A stretch of 64,000 bases of DNA from Streptococcus sp. 596553 (GTDB taxonomy: Bacteria; Bacillota; Bacilli; Lactobacillales; Streptococcaceae). The translations under genes and the position numbers were made by a program. This document shows, in pieces, positions 19,523 through 27,522 of this stretch; the stretch's first letter is position 1, and each line of letters begins with the position of its first letter. The stretch lies in the NCBI RefSeq assembly GCF_900411395.1, contig NZ_OXCQ01000005.1, positions 1 to 64,000 of the forward strand, given 5' to 3'. The notes under the pieces were generated by a model that did no database searches, had not been told where the DNA came from, and worked only from the letters and a program-made list of their open reading frames with translations.

Positions 19523-21202
19523 TTATTCTTCATCTGGTGTGAGAATCATCGGGATGATAATCGGTTCACGTTCGGTATTTTCATAGAGGAAGGGGCGAAT
19601 AGCGTTGACAATGGCACCATTGACAGATTGAACGCTAGCGTCCTTGTTTTTCAGTGCGATACGAATGGCATTGAAGAGGATTCGCTGGCTTTGGCGAATC
19701 AAGTCGCCAGATTCTCTCATGTAGACAAAGCCTCGGCTGAGGATGTCTGGACCAGATAGAATCATCTGTGATTTGAAGTCAACAGTTGCGACTGCCAGAA
19801 CGACACCGTCTTCAGATAGATCACGACGATCTTTGAGGACAGCAGCACCGATTTCACCGATACGATTTCCATCGACATAGATATCTTGGGCGTTGAAATG
19901 ACCTGCAATACGAGCTGAGTCAGCAGTAAGGGCAAGCACATCACCATTGCTCATGATAAAGATATTGTCCTTCTCAACACCAGTATCTACCGCTAGTCCA
20001 GCGTGGACTTTTTGCATGCGGTATTCACCGTGGACAGGCATGAAGTATTTTGGCTTAATCAAGCGGAGCATGAGTTTTTGCTCTTGCTGACCACCGTGTC
20101 CAGATGTATGGATATTATTCACTTTACCGTGGATAACTTCGACACCAGCTTCAGAAATGATGTTGATCAGCTTGTTGACGCTAGTCGTATTTCCAGGGAT
20201 TGGACTTGAAGAGAAGATAACTGTATCACCTGGTTGGAGTTGTACCTGACGGTGGGTTCCGTTGGCGATACGAGAGAGGGCTGCCATCGGCTCACCCTGG
20301 CTACCTGTACAGAGGATCAGAATTTCTCCTGCAGGGTAGTCTTTGATTTCATTTGGCTCGATAAAGGTTCCCTTAGGAGCTTTGATGTAGCCAAGATCGA
20401 TTCCGTTGACAATGGCCTTTTCCATAGAACGACCAAAGACAGCGATCTTGCGCCCAGTCTTAACAGCAGCTTCTGTTGCTTGCTGGAGACGGAAGATATT
20501 TGAGGCAAAGGATGCAAAGATGATACGTCCCTCTATGCCTTGGATAATCTTCATGATGGACTGGCCAACGACTTTTTCAGAGTTGGTAAAGGTTGGAATT
20601 TCTGCATTTGTCGAGTCAGACAGGAGACAGAGTACACCGTCTTCACCAAGAGCTGCCATACGGTGCAAATCTGCTGGTTCACCAACTGGTGTTAAGTCAA
20701 ACTTGAAGTCACCCGTACAGACAATTTTCCCTTGAGGAGTATGAATGACAATCCCCAAAGGTTCTGGAATAGAGTGAGTCGTTCTAAAGAAAGTTGCCTT
20801 GAGATTTTTAAAGGTCAACTCAGTATTGTGGTTGATTTCGTAAAGTTTGGCGTTGCGCAAGAGGCCGTGTTCTTCGAGTTTCCCACGGATCAAAGCCAAG
20901 GCAAGCGGCCCAGCGTAGATAGGGACATTTGCTTGCTTGAGTAGGAATGGAATCCCACCGATGTGGTCCTCGTGTCCGTGTGTGATTAAGACAGCCTTGA
21001 CGCGGTCGATATTGTCTACGATGTAAGAGTAGTCAGGAATGACATAGTCGATACCCAGCAAGTCATCTTCTGGGAATTTAATCCCAGCATCGACGATGAC
21101 AATCTCGTCTTGGTATTCAATTCCGTAAGTGTTTTTCCCGATTTCTCCCAGACCACCGATGGCAAAAACGCCAACTTCTTCAGGTTTAAGAGTATAGGCC
21201 AT
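19523..21202 (-). CDS. rnjA: Ribonuclease J1
   Basis: Metallo-beta-lactamase/beta-CASP nuclease of 559 residues with 5'-3' exo- and endonuclease activity in mRNA decay and rRNA maturation. The zinc motif HGHEDHIGG lies near residue 74. GDFKFD near 165 and the beta-CASP serine and histidine motifs ([31 protein letters not shown]) follow at 330-400. It lies one base downstream of rpoY. In Gram-positives this pair encodes an RNase and a small RNA polymerase subunit in one operon. Confidence 0.95.
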   Translation of the reverse strand: MAYTLKPEEVGVFAIGGLGEIGKNTYGIEYQDEIVIVDAGIKFPEDDLLGIDYVIPDYSYIVDNIDRVKAVLITHGHEDHIGGIPFLLKQANVPIYAGPLALALIRGKLEEHGLLRNAKLYEINHNTELTFKNLKATFFRTTHSIPEPLGIVIHTPQGKIVCTGDFKFDLTPVGEPADLHRMAALGEDGVLCLLSDSTNAEIPTFTNSEKVVGQSIMKIIQGIEGRIIFASFASNIFRLQQATEAAVKTGRKIAVFGRSMEKAIVNGIDLGYIKAPKGTFIEPNEIKDYPAGEILILCTGSQGEPMAALSRIANGTHRQVQLQPGDTVIFSSSPIPGNTTSVNKLINIISEAGVEVIHGKVNNIHTSGHGGQQEQKLMLRLIKPKYFMPVHGEYRMQKVHAGLAVDTGVEKDNIFIMSNGDVLALTADSARIAGHFNAQDIYVDGNRIGEIGAAVLKDRRDLSEDGVVLAVATVDFKSQMILSGPDILSRGFVYMRESGDLIRQSQRILFNAIRIALKNKDASVQSVNGAIVNAIRPFLYENTEREPIIIPMILTPDEE

Positions 21203-21203
21203 A

Positions 21204-21437
21204 TTAGAACTCCGTAATTTCGAAGGCGCCAGTTTCTTTTTCGTAATCTAGCAATTTGTCAGACAAGAGTTCGATATACTCGATATTGTACTCTGGGCGA
21301 TTTTCTTCGACAAGTTGGCGAGCAGCGATACGGCCCTCAAGTTCTGAGTTGGCATCGATGTCTAGGTAAAGTGCGCGTGTAGTTTCACGACGTGGGCTAC
21401 GTTCTTTTGTTTCTTGATAAAAAACTTTGTAAATCAT
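21204..21437 (-). CDS. rpoY: RNA polymerase epsilon subunit (RpoY, DUF1447)
   Basis: A 77-residue acidic protein starting [18 protein letters not shown], typical of the small epsilon subunit that binds core RNA polymerase in Firmicutes. The start at 21437 is chosen because GAAAGGAAC lies just upstream; the longer frame has no Shine-Dalgarno. It directly precedes rnjA, the conserved arrangement. A TATAAT lies about 115 bases upstream on this strand. Confidence 0.93.
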   Translation of the reverse strand: MIYKVFYQETKERSPRRETTRALYLDIDANSELEGRIAARQLVEENRPEYNIEYIELLSDKLLDYEKETGAFEITEF

Positions 21438-21717
21438 ATAGTTCCTTTCTATTTTACAGGTCAGCTTATTCCAAACTTTTAGCATAGATTTGCTTGATTT
21501 CATTCCATTTTGTGTCTAGATTGACCTTGATTCGTTACAATTATTTCAATTATACCACAAAATGAAAAATTAGTAAAAGACGGAAACGAGAAAGTCACAG
21601 GCCGGCTTCTTTAGTAAACGTTTGCAAAAATAAAGAAAATATGTTATTTTGATAATGGAAATGAGTTTTATTGTTTGTCATAATTCCATATAGTTTTTAA
21701 GTCAAGGAGGTTGCCCT

Positions 21718-21933
21718 ATGTATAACTTATTTGCTTTTGCTATCGGAGCTCGCTTGGTAGCTTTTATTGTTTTTGTTGCTTGCGTTTATGCGGGGAATCT
21801 TCTATTTGCCAAACTGGAACAACGACAAAGCAAGTTCTTGTGGAAAATTACCTTTGTGACTCTCTACTCGATTTTTCTCCTCCTCGTAACCTATGTCGTT
21901 TGGTTTGTATTTTACTTTGGATTAAATGCTTAG
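21718..21933 (+). CDS. Small conserved membrane protein
   Basis: A 71-residue protein with two hydrophobic helices (about residues 8-29 and 42-68) around a basic loop KLEQRQSKFLWK. Its function is unknown to me. AAGGAGG at a good distance supports the start. It is followed by the hairpin ATGCCC/GGGCAT with a T-run, a likely terminator, and it lies next to cibABC on the opposite strand without an obvious functional tie. Confidence 0.75.
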   Translation: MYNLFAFAIGARLVAFIVFVACVYAGNLLFAKLEQRQSKFLWKITFVTLYSIFLLLVTYVVWFVFYFGLNA

Positions 21934-21950
21934 ATGCCCTGCTCATGCTG

Positions 21951-21982
21951 GGGCATTTTTGTTTGGGAATAAAGAAAATTCC
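21951..21982 (+). repeat. Left copy of a 32-bp direct repeat flanking cibABC
   Basis: Begins GGGCATTTTTGTTTGGGAAT and continues to ATTCC at 21982. It matches 22666-22697 at about 28 of 32 positions in the same orientation. The cib operon lies between the copies. Confidence 0.6.
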
Positions 21983-22044
21983 ACCCCATCTATCAAGATG
22001 AGGCAGTTTTTGCATTTTTCTAAAATGACATGACAATGGAATTT

Positions 22045-22242
22045 TCAGAGCTTATTATTTTTATGGGAGTCATTGTTCTGTTCAAAAATAGAGTTGAAGC
22101 ATACAAATAAAACAATACAAACAGATAAATCGATTGGTAAAGGGATAGTAGTAATGTTTAAATCATTGAGAATGCTGAGCAAACTATAAGAGATAAAGAT
22201 AATAAAATTTATCCTTCTAAAAATGTGTTTCTTATCTAGCAT
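22045..22242 (-). CDS. cibC: Competence-induced bacteriocin immunity protein CibC
   Basis: A 65-residue membrane protein with two hydrophobic helices (about residues 11-27 and 36-50) and a charged C-terminus EQNNDSHKNNKL. Position and size match CibC, which protects competent cells from their own CibAB bacteriocin (established for pneumococcus). Its ATG at 22242 overlaps the cibB stop codon by seven bases, so translation is coupled. Last gene of the ComX-driven cibABC operon. Confidence 0.75.
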   Translation of the reverse strand: MLDKKHIFRRINFIIFISYSLLSILNDLNITTIPLPIDLSVCIVLFVCFNSIFEQNNDSHKNNKL

Positions 22243-22388
22243 GATTTACCAAACTTTTTACGAAGGTCTTTTCCAATGGTATAACCTGCCATAAATAAAG
22301 CGATACCAACACCTACACCAAAGCCACCCTTTATTTCTTGCAATTCCTTATTAGAAATTTCACAATAGTTGTTCAAATCTTTCATCAT
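22236..22388 (-). CDS. cibB: Double-glycine bacteriocin peptide CibB
   Basis: A 50-residue prepeptide. The leader has the sequence ISNKELQEIKGG, a classic double-glycine site at residues 21-22. The mature 28 residues start FGVGVGIALFMAGYT and end RKKFGKSC. The second ATG at 22385 is an alternative start. AGGAGGAG precedes it. As the second peptide of a two-peptide bacteriocin it would be processed and exported by ComAB and act in fratricide of non-competent cells. Confidence 0.8.
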   Translation of the reverse strand: MMKDLNNYCEISNKELQEIKGGFGVGVGIALFMAGYTIGKDLRKKFGKSC

Positions 22389-22389
22389 A

Positions 22390-22575
22390 TTAATCTCCTC
22401 CTAAAAAATAACCAGCTGCCAAACCAGAACCTATAAGTGCTGTTCCACCTGCAATAGCTTTCCAAGATACTGCTACTCCAAAGATAACCAAGGGAGCGAG
22501 ACCGCCATCAATATCTGATAATTCATTTTCAGATAAGGATAAAAATTGATTGTCAAGAACGTCAAAATTTGTCAT
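22390..22575 (-). CDS. cibA: Double-glycine bacteriocin peptide CibA
   Basis: A 61-residue prepeptide with the leader LSENELSDIDGG (double glycine at residues 24-25). The mature part LAPLVIFGVAVSWKAIAGG continues through GxxxG-like repeats typical of two-peptide bacteriocins. First gene of cibABC, only one base before cibB. A perfect cin-box 33 bases upstream places it under the competence sigma factor ComX. GGAGGAAAG precedes the ATG. Confidence 0.85.
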   Translation of the reverse strand: MTNFDVLDNQFLSLSENELSDIDGGLAPLVIFGVAVSWKAIAGGTALIGSGLAAGYFLGGD

Positions 22576-22608
22576 TGAACTTTCCTCCTTTTTTCTTGTT
22601 CACTTTTA

Positions 22609-22616
22609 TATTCGTA
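22609..22616 (-). promoter_or_regulatory. cin-box (ComX promoter) of cibABC
   Basis: TACGAATA on the minus strand, an exact match to the streptococcal competence cin-box, 33 bases before the cibA start codon with a good Shine-Dalgarno between. Confidence 0.88.
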
Positions 22617-22665
22617 AAAGAAAAGGAAAAGTGAACATTTTTTTAAATTATTTTTAGTTAAGTGA

Positions 22666-22697
22666 GGGCACTCTTGTTTAGGGATAAAGAAAATTCC
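22666..22697 (+). repeat. Right copy of the 32-bp direct repeat flanking cibABC
   Basis: GGGCACTCTTGTTTAGGGAT followed by AAAGAAAATTCC; the partner is at 21951-21982. Confidence 0.6.
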
Positions 22698-22752
22698 CAT
22701 GTGCCAGCTTTTGTAGTATAATAGTAAGCAGACAAAAAGATAGGAATGTGTT

Positions 22753-23436
22753 ATGAAAGTATTAGCTTTTGATACGTCTAGCAAGGCTCTTTCTCTCGCT
22801 ATTTTAGAGGACAAGCAGGTTCTTGCTGAGACGACGATTAATATTAAGAAAAATCATAGTATTACCCTTATGCCTACCATCGATTTTTTGATGGCAAGTT
22901 TGGATTGGACGCCCAAGGATTTGGACCGAATCGTGGTGGCGGAAGGGCCAGGTAGCTACACAGGCTTGCGAATTGCGGTAGCCACTGCTAAGACGCTGGC
23001 TCATACTCTGAACATTGAGTTGGTTGGTATGTCTAGCCTCTTGGCTTTGGTGCCATATCAACAAGAAGGCTTGTTCGTCCCTTTGATGGATGCGCGTCGC
23101 AACAATGTTTATGCAGGATTTTATGAAAATGCTAAACCTGTCATGCCAGAAGCGCACCTGCCCTTTGAGCGAGTGATTGAGCTAATCAAGGGTGCTAGTC
23201 AGGTAACCTTTGTCGGAGAAGTTGTCCCCTTTGTGGAGCAGATTCAAGAACACTTGCCAAGGACTAATTATAAAGAAACATTGCCTAATGCAGCTAATCT
23301 AGCTCTCTGGGCCTGGGACAAGGAAGCAGACTCCTTGCATGATTTTGTGCCGAATTACCTCAAACGAGTCGAGGCTGAGGAAAACTGGCTCAAGAACCAC
23401 ACCGAGTCTGGCGAGTCTTACATTAAACGCCTATGA
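22753..23436 (+). CDS. tsaB: tRNA threonylcarbamoyladenosine biosynthesis protein TsaB
   Basis: A 227-residue ASKHA-fold partner of TsaD that helps transfer the threonylcarbamoyl group to A37 of ANN-reading tRNAs. The N-terminal phosphate motif VLAFDTSSKALSLAI and the conserved VAEGPGSYTGLRIAVATAKTLA near residue 65 are diagnostic. Its stop overlaps the rimI start by four bases, and tsaD follows: the standard streptococcal tsaB-rimI-tsaD operon. Confidence 0.94.
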   Translation: MKVLAFDTSSKALSLAILEDKQVLAETTINIKKNHSITLMPTIDFLMASLDWTPKDLDRIVVAEGPGSYTGLRIAVATAKTLAHTLNIELVGMSSLLALVPYQQEGLFVPLMDARRNNVYAGFYENAKPVMPEAHLPFERVIELIKGASQVTFVGEVVPFVEQIQEHLPRTNYKETLPNAANLALWAWDKEADSLHDFVPNYLKRVEAEENWLKNHTESGESYIKRL

Positions 23437-23870
23437 TTGAAATCAGACGAATCCAACAGCAACCTGATCTGGCTCAAGCTATCTACGCTGTCATGGCAGT
23501 TGTTTACCCAGTCAGTCCTTGGACTCTGGAACAAATCCAAGCAGACCTGTCCCAAGATCAGACTTGGTATGCTCTGGCTTATGATGGGGCAGAAGTGATT
23601 GGCTTTCTAGCTGTTCAGGAAAATATCTTTGAGGCAGAAGTCTTGCAAATCGCTGTTAAAGGAGCCTATCAGGGTCAGGGAATTGCGTCAGCCTTGTTTG
23701 CTCAATTGCCGACAGACAAAGAGATTTTCCTCGAAGTCAGAAAGTCAAACCAACGAGCGCAAGCATTTTACAAGAAAGAAAAGATGGCGGTCATCGCTGA
23801 GAGAAAGGCCTACTACCATGATCCAGTCGAGGACGCCATCATCATGAAGAGAGAAATAGATGAAGGATAG
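23433..23870 (+). CDS. rimI: Ribosomal-protein alanine N-acetyltransferase RimI
   Basis: A 145-residue GNAT acetyltransferase that uses acetyl-CoA to modify the N-terminus of ribosomal protein S18 (family role). The CoA-binding loop [14 protein letters not shown] is near residue 75, and [17 protein letters not shown] near 102 is the usual downstream signature. It overlaps tsaB by four bases and tsaD by eleven bases. Confidence 0.88.
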   Translation: MIEIRRIQQQPDLAQAIYAVMAVVYPVSPWTLEQIQADLSQDQTWYALAYDGAEVIGFLAVQENIFEAEVLQIAVKGAYQGQGIASALFAQLPTDKEIFLEVRKSNQRAQAFYKKEKMAVIAERKAYYHDPVEDAIIMKREIDEG

Positions 23871-24870
23871 ATATATTTTAGCATTTGAGACATCCTGTGA
23901 TGAGACCAGTGTCGCCGTCTTGAAAAACGACGATGAGCTCTTGTCCAATGTCATTGCTAGTCAAATTGAGAGTCACAAACGTTTCGGGGGCGTAGTGCCT
24001 GAAGTAGCCAGTCGTCACCATGTCGAGGTCATTACAGCCTGTATCGAGGAGGCTCTGGCAGAAGCAGGGATTACCGAAGAGGATGTGACAGCTGTTGCGG
24101 TTACCTACGGACCAGGCTTGGTCGGAGCCTTGCTAGTTGGTTTGTCAGCTGCTAAGGCCTTTGCTTGGGCACATGGACTTCCACTTATCCCTGTTAACCA
24201 CATGGCTGGTCACCTCATGGCAGCTCAAAATGTAGAGCCTTTGGAGTTTCCCTTGCTAGCCCTCTTGGTTAGCGGTGGACACACAGAGTTGGTTTATGTT
24301 TCGGAGGCTGGTGACTACAAGATTGTTGGGGAAACGCGAGATGACGCGGTTGGCGAGGCCTATGATAAGGTCGGCCGTGTCATGGGCTTGACCTATCCTG
24401 CTGGTCGTGAGATTGACGAGCTAGCTCATCAGGGACAGGATATTTATGATTTCCCTCGTGCCATGATCAAGGAAGATAATCTGGAGTTTTCATTCTCTGG
24501 TTTGAAGTCTGCCTTTATCAATCTTCACCACAATGCCGAGCAAAAGGGAGCGAGCTTGTCCACAGAGGATTTGTGTGCTTCCTTCCAAGCAGCTGTCTTG
24601 GATATTCTTATGGCAAAAACTAAGAAGGCTTTGGAGAAATACCCTGTTAAAACCCTTGTCGTGGCAGGTGGTGTGGCAGCCAATAAAGGTCTCAGAGAAC
24701 GCCTGGCGGCTGAAATCACAGATGTCAATGTCATCATCCCACCTCTGCGCCTCTGCGGAGACAATGCAGGAATGATTGCCTATGCCAGCGTCAGTGAGTG
24801 GAACAAAGAAAACTTCTCAGGCTTGGACCTCAATGCCAAACCAAGTCTCGCTTTTGATACCATGGAATAA
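23860..24870 (+). CDS. tsaD: tRNA N6-threonylcarbamoyltransferase TsaD
   Basis: Catalytic subunit of t6A synthesis, 336 residues. The metal-binding HMAGH lies near residue 114, and [14 protein letters not shown] starts the ASKHA fold. SGGHTELV near 137 and [11 protein letters not shown] near 300 bind nucleotide and substrate. Its last 50 bases and the first nine after the stop reappear at 29281-29339, bracketing the Rgg-E1-MFS island. A short terminator (GTCAGC/GCTGGC plus TTTTT, 24877-24898) follows. Confidence 0.96.
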   Translation: MKDRYILAFETSCDETSVAVLKNDDELLSNVIASQIESHKRFGGVVPEVASRHHVEVITACIEEALAEAGITEEDVTAVAVTYGPGLVGALLVGLSAAKAFAWAHGLPLIPVNHMAGHLMAAQNVEPLEFPLLALLVSGGHTELVYVSEAGDYKIVGETRDDAVGEAYDKVGRVMGLTYPAGREIDELAHQGQDIYDFPRAMIKEDNLEFSFSGLKSAFINLHHNAEQKGASLSTEDLCASFQAAVLDILMAKTKKALEKYPVKTLVVAGGVAANKGLRERLAAEITDVNVIIPPLRLCGDNAGMIAYASVSEWNKENFSGLDLNAKPSLAFDTME

Positions 24871-24876
24871 AATGGA

Positions 24877-24898
24877 GTCAGCTTAAGGCTGGCTTTTT
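24877..24898 (+). terminator. Terminator of the tsaB-rimI-tsaD operon
   Basis: GTCAGC (24877-24882) pairs with GCTGGC (24888-24893), followed by five T. Confidence 0.6.
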
Positions 24899-24922
24899 CA
24901 ATCACCAAAGTGTCAGAATATT

Positions 24923-24952
24923 TTGACAAAACTATAAAAATAATGATATAAT
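24923..24952 (+). promoter_or_regulatory. Consensus promoter of the second rgg gene
   Basis: TTGACA (24923-24928), an 18-base spacer, then TATAAT (24947-24952). The near-perfect match suggests constitutive expression of the regulator. Transcription would start near 24959, leaving a leader of about 18 bases. Confidence 0.85.
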
Positions 24953-24976
24953 ATGCAAAAGCTAGGAGGTGGTAAG

Positions 24977-25840
24977 ATGATCGAGAGAATGGAATTGGGA
25001 GAATTTTACAAGGAGTTGCGCTTGGCTAGAAAGCTCAAGCAGTCAGATGTGGCTTGTGCTGGACTAACAGCTTCTCAGCTGTCCAAGTTTGAACTAGGGC
25101 AGTCTATGCTATCTGCGGATAAGTTGATTCTAGCCATCCAAGGGATCAATATGAATTTTGATGAGTTTGGGCACAAACTCAACAACTATCAAGAATCTCC
25201 ACATATGCAGATTGGTAGGAGGGTTGTGGATCGCTTTGCCCACCAAGATATAGCTGGCTTAGAGCAACTGTTGGAGGAAGTCGAGCAAGGACAGATGGCA
25301 GAGACCTATCGTTGTTTGAATGCCATTGTGATTAAAAATGCTATTCATTCCTTAAATAAGAGCTATCTGCTAACAGAGGAGGATAGGGAGTTTTTGACTA
25401 CTTATCTCTATGCTATTGAGTCTTGGACCTGGTTTGAACTCTATCTTTTTTGCAATACCATGCCCTTCCTAAGCAATCAAGATCTGATTTTTTTATCAAC
25501 CTCTTTGCTTGAAAAATCCAAAGAATTTAAAGAGTTAGTACACAATCGATTGTATATGAAGCAAGGACTATTAAATATCTTATCAGAGCTCATGGAGCGC
25601 AAGCTTTTCTCCTATATCCCAATCTTTGAAGCAGAGCTGGAGAGTATGCTCCGTCCATACGATGTTTTTGAGAAATTATCGTGGCAATTTTTAAAGAAAA
25701 TGAGTATATTTCTTCAAACCAAAGGAAGTAATCAAAAAGAGATTGAACACTTTATCCAATCTCTGCAAGTATTAGAAAATTCACAATTAACAGCCCTCTT
25801 CGAATTGCGTTTTCAGCAATACAAAGAACTTATCGATTGA
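24977..25840 (+). CDS. Rgg/MutR-family pheromone-responsive regulator (Rgg144-like)
   Basis: A 287-residue cytoplasmic regulator. The XRE helix-turn-helix spans about residues 9-62 (LARKLKQSDVACAGLTASQLS, SKFELGQSMLSADK); the remaining helical repeats would bind an imported pheromone. The start at 24977 follows AGGAGG; an earlier in-frame ATG at 24953 overlaps the promoter. A convergent 27-residue SHP-type gene overlaps its 3' end, and the AT-rich peptide-E1-MFS genes lie downstream behind a separate promoter. The pair resembles pneumococcal Rgg144/SHP144 as I remember it. Likely function: quorum-dependent activation of the neighbouring peptide cluster (inference). Confidence 0.9.
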   Translation: MIERMELGEFYKELRLARKLKQSDVACAGLTASQLSKFELGQSMLSADKLILAIQGINMNFDEFGHKLNNYQESPHMQIGRRVVDRFAHQDIAGLEQLLEEVEQGQMAETYRCLNAIVIKNAIHSLNKSYLLTEEDREFLTTYLYAIESWTWFELYLFCNTMPFLSNQDLIFLSTSLLEKSKEFKELVHNRLYMKQGLLNILSELMERKLFSYIPIFEAELESMLRPYDVFEKLSWQFLKKMSIFLQTKGSNQKEIEHFIQSLQVLENSQLTALFELRFQQYKELID

Positions 25841-25913
25841 TTAGAAACGGGAAGACGATAACCCACTCCGAAATAAGCAGGAGTATCAGTTGGATTTTTC
25901 TTTTCTTCATCAT
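25830..25913 (-). CDS. SHP-type short hydrophobic pheromone precursor
   Basis: A 27-residue minus-strand ORF that overlaps the last 11 bases of the preceding rgg gene tail to tail. It begins MMKKRKIQ, has the hydrophobic core LILLLIS, and ends EWVIVFPFLINR. Positive N-terminus, hydrophobic middle and a Glu-started C-terminal segment are the hallmarks of SHP pheromones; convergent overlap with rgg is one of the known SHP layouts. AAGGAGG precedes the ATG, and TATAAT lies at 25942-25947. After export and processing the C-terminal part would be re-imported and bind the Rgg. Confidence 0.85.
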   Translation of the reverse strand: MMKKRKIQLILLLISEWVIVFPFLINR

Positions 25914-25941
25914 TATATCCCTCCTTGTTAGTAATAACTTT

Positions 25942-26051
25942 ATTATACCAGTGAAATAATCAAATCCACTAAAATCGCAAATCAGAAATTTCTATAAGAA
26001 AAAATATCAAATATGCGATTTTCTCAAATACGCCAATTTTCGTGTTATAGT
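25942..26051. promoter_or_regulatory. Divergent promoter region with a shared Rgg-site candidate
   Basis: Two divergent promoters lie here. On the minus strand the pheromone promoter has TATAAT (25942-25947) and a poor -35 (25965-25970). On the plus strand the peptide-gene promoter has extended TGTTATAGT (-10 at 26046-26051) and a poor -35 (26023-26028). In both, TGCGATTTT directly abuts the -35 (25971-25979 minus; 26014-26022 plus). Weak -35 elements plus an identical upstream box fit activation by Rgg with peptide. Confidence 0.7.
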
Positions 26052-26126
26052 GTTCTTGTAAAGTACTTGAAGCAAATCCTAGGTCGCATAAGTGGTTTAC
26101 AAATGAAAATAATTGAAGGAGAAACA

Positions 26127-26177
26127 ATGTCTGCTGTACCATATTCATTTCAAGGGCATCGTTTAGGTGGCCGTTAG
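26127..26177 (+). CDS. Candidate 16-residue precursor peptide of an E1-modified peptide product
   Basis: Encodes MSAVPYSFQGHRLGGR, behind a strong GAAGGAG Shine-Dalgarno and about 70 bases after the Rgg-type promoter. It has no leader, hydrophobic core or signal sequence, so it is not an SHP or a classical bacteriocin. An MccB/ThiF-like adenylating enzyme and an MFS exporter follow in the same direction. In microcin C-type clusters a 7-20 residue peptide is placed in the same way and its C-terminus is adenylylated. The tail here is Arg after Gly-Gly rather than the Asn of MccA. Function is inferred from context. Confidence 0.6.
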   Translation: MSAVPYSFQGHRLGGR

Positions 26178-26559
26178 TTAAATAATAGCAATCTATAGGA
26201 TAGAAAAGATAAACTTTGGATTAGATATAGTGGATTGAAATCAAGATAAACATATACGACAAAAATTCTAATTAATATATATTTTGCTGCAAATGCAACG
26301 GATATTATACAAAAAATCTTAAATCTTAATAATTGTGAAGAATGATGATATTCATAATGTTTAAAAGTTAATATCTGCATGCTATTAAGATTTTAACTGA
26401 ATTTTAGAAGTCGATAAGTTTTTTGTATTTTAATTTATTATATGGATAGAAATTATAAATGAGTTGTATTCGTATTTATAATTTTGGAGTTTAGGAAAAT
26501 ATTTTCCAAACTCCTATTTGTTGTTTATCTTTTAATAGTTTTTGATTAGGAGGATCTAA
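26178..26559. other. AT-rich spacer between peptide gene and E1 gene
   Basis: A 382-base gap. It holds a fragment ATATAGTGGATTGAAATC near 26227 that resembles dispersed streptococcal repeats, only very short ORFs without Shine-Dalgarno sites, and the attenuator hairpin at 26486-26514. I see no further gene. Confidence 0.5.
26486..26514 (+). terminator. Attenuator-like hairpin before the E1 gene
   Basis: GGAGTTT and GGAAAA pair with TTTTCC and AAACTCC, 13 pairs with one bulged A and a very short loop, followed by a T-rich tract with interruptions. A leaky terminator here would give more peptide mRNA than enzyme mRNA, as known for mccA-mccB. Confidence 0.6.
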
Positions 26560-27522
26560 ATGAGAATAAAGAGAACTCTTCAACCGTATATATTTAAAGA
26601 TAAAATAAAATTTGGTTTTGGTAATGCTTCTCTTGTAAGGGAGATTGATTTTAATGAAGAGAACATCAATTTAATAAAAAAATTAGATAATGACATTGAT
26701 ATAAAATTGTTGTCTAATGGAGAAAAACAAGTTGTTGAGTCGATGATATCTATGGGATTAGTGACTAGTAATCAATATGATAATTCCAAATATTCCCGAA
26801 ATATTAATTTCTTTGAGTGGGTTGATTTGTCAGAAAATTTAGACCCTAGTAAGTATCAGGATAGATTATTAAATTCAACAGTTTTAATTGTTGGTGTAGG
26901 GGGTATTGGATCAACAACAGTCGAAATTTTAGCTCGTCTAGGTATAGGTAATTTCATATTAGTAGATTTTGACATTGTGGAAGAGTCAAATCTTACTAGA
27001 CAAACATCCTTTAAGAAATCTGATATTGGTAAGCTAAAAATAGACATAATAAAACAGCATATTCAAGAGATTTCTGATTCAAATGTGACAACTATTTATA
27101 GGAAGTTAGAGTGTCAGAATGACTTAGAAACTATTTTTAAAGATTATAATTTTGACATTGCTTTATGCTGTGCAGATACTCCTAGAATAGAGATAGACTA
27201 CTGGTTTGATGATTTAGCTCATAAATATACGAGACCTATTATTGTTGGCTCATATGCATCTACGGTAATAAACTACCTACATATTATTCCGGGCAAAACT
27301 ATTTCATTGAGGGAGTTTTATAGGGACTTTATGATAACAGATGATCATGTTTTGGATAGTAGAATACCGTATAGTGTTATTTCTCCAATATCATATATGG
27401 CTGCATCAATCATATCTTATAAAGTATTAGATACTTTAACAGGATTATTGAATTTAACGGATTATATTCAAATCGATTGCATGAATTTTGAGGTTTATAA
27501 GCATGATATTAAGAAAATTTAG
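26560..27522 (+). CDS. MccB/ThiF-like E1 adenylating enzyme
   Basis: A 320-residue protein. The N-terminal 100 residues have no catalytic motif and may form the peptide-binding clamp seen in MccB. The E1 Rossmann fold starts LIVGVGGIGSTTVEILARLG near residue 110. It continues with LVDFDIVEESNLTRQ near 143 (Asp and Arg of the ATP site) and LCCADTPR near 205 (the Asp equivalent to the catalytic Asp of MoeB/ThiF). The paired CxxC zinc motifs of MoeB/ThiF are absent. Predicted role: adenylylation of the 16-residue peptide. Codon use is strongly AT-rich, unlike tsaD. GGAGG precedes the ATG. Confidence 0.85.
   Translation: MRIKRTLQPYIFKDKIKFGFGNASLVREIDFNEENINLIKKLDNDIDIKLLSNGEKQVVESMISMGLVTSNQYDNSKYSRNINFFEWVDLSENLDPSKYQDRLLNSTVLIVGVGGIGSTTVEILARLGIGNFILVDFDIVEESNLTRQTSFKKSDIGKLKIDIIKQHIQEISDSNVTTIYRKLECQNDLETIFKDYNFDIALCCADTPRIEIDYWFDDLAHKYTRPIIVGSYASTVINYLHIIPGKTISLREFYRDFMITDDHVLDSRIPYSVISPISYMAASIISYKVLDTLTGLLNLTDYIQIDCMNFEVYKHDIKKI

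Noticed and set aside
26127..26177. Double-glycine leader for a PCAT exporter
   Set aside because: Only one residue follows the Gly-Gly, the preceding residues lack the usual leader pattern, and no peptidase-ABC transporter is nearby.
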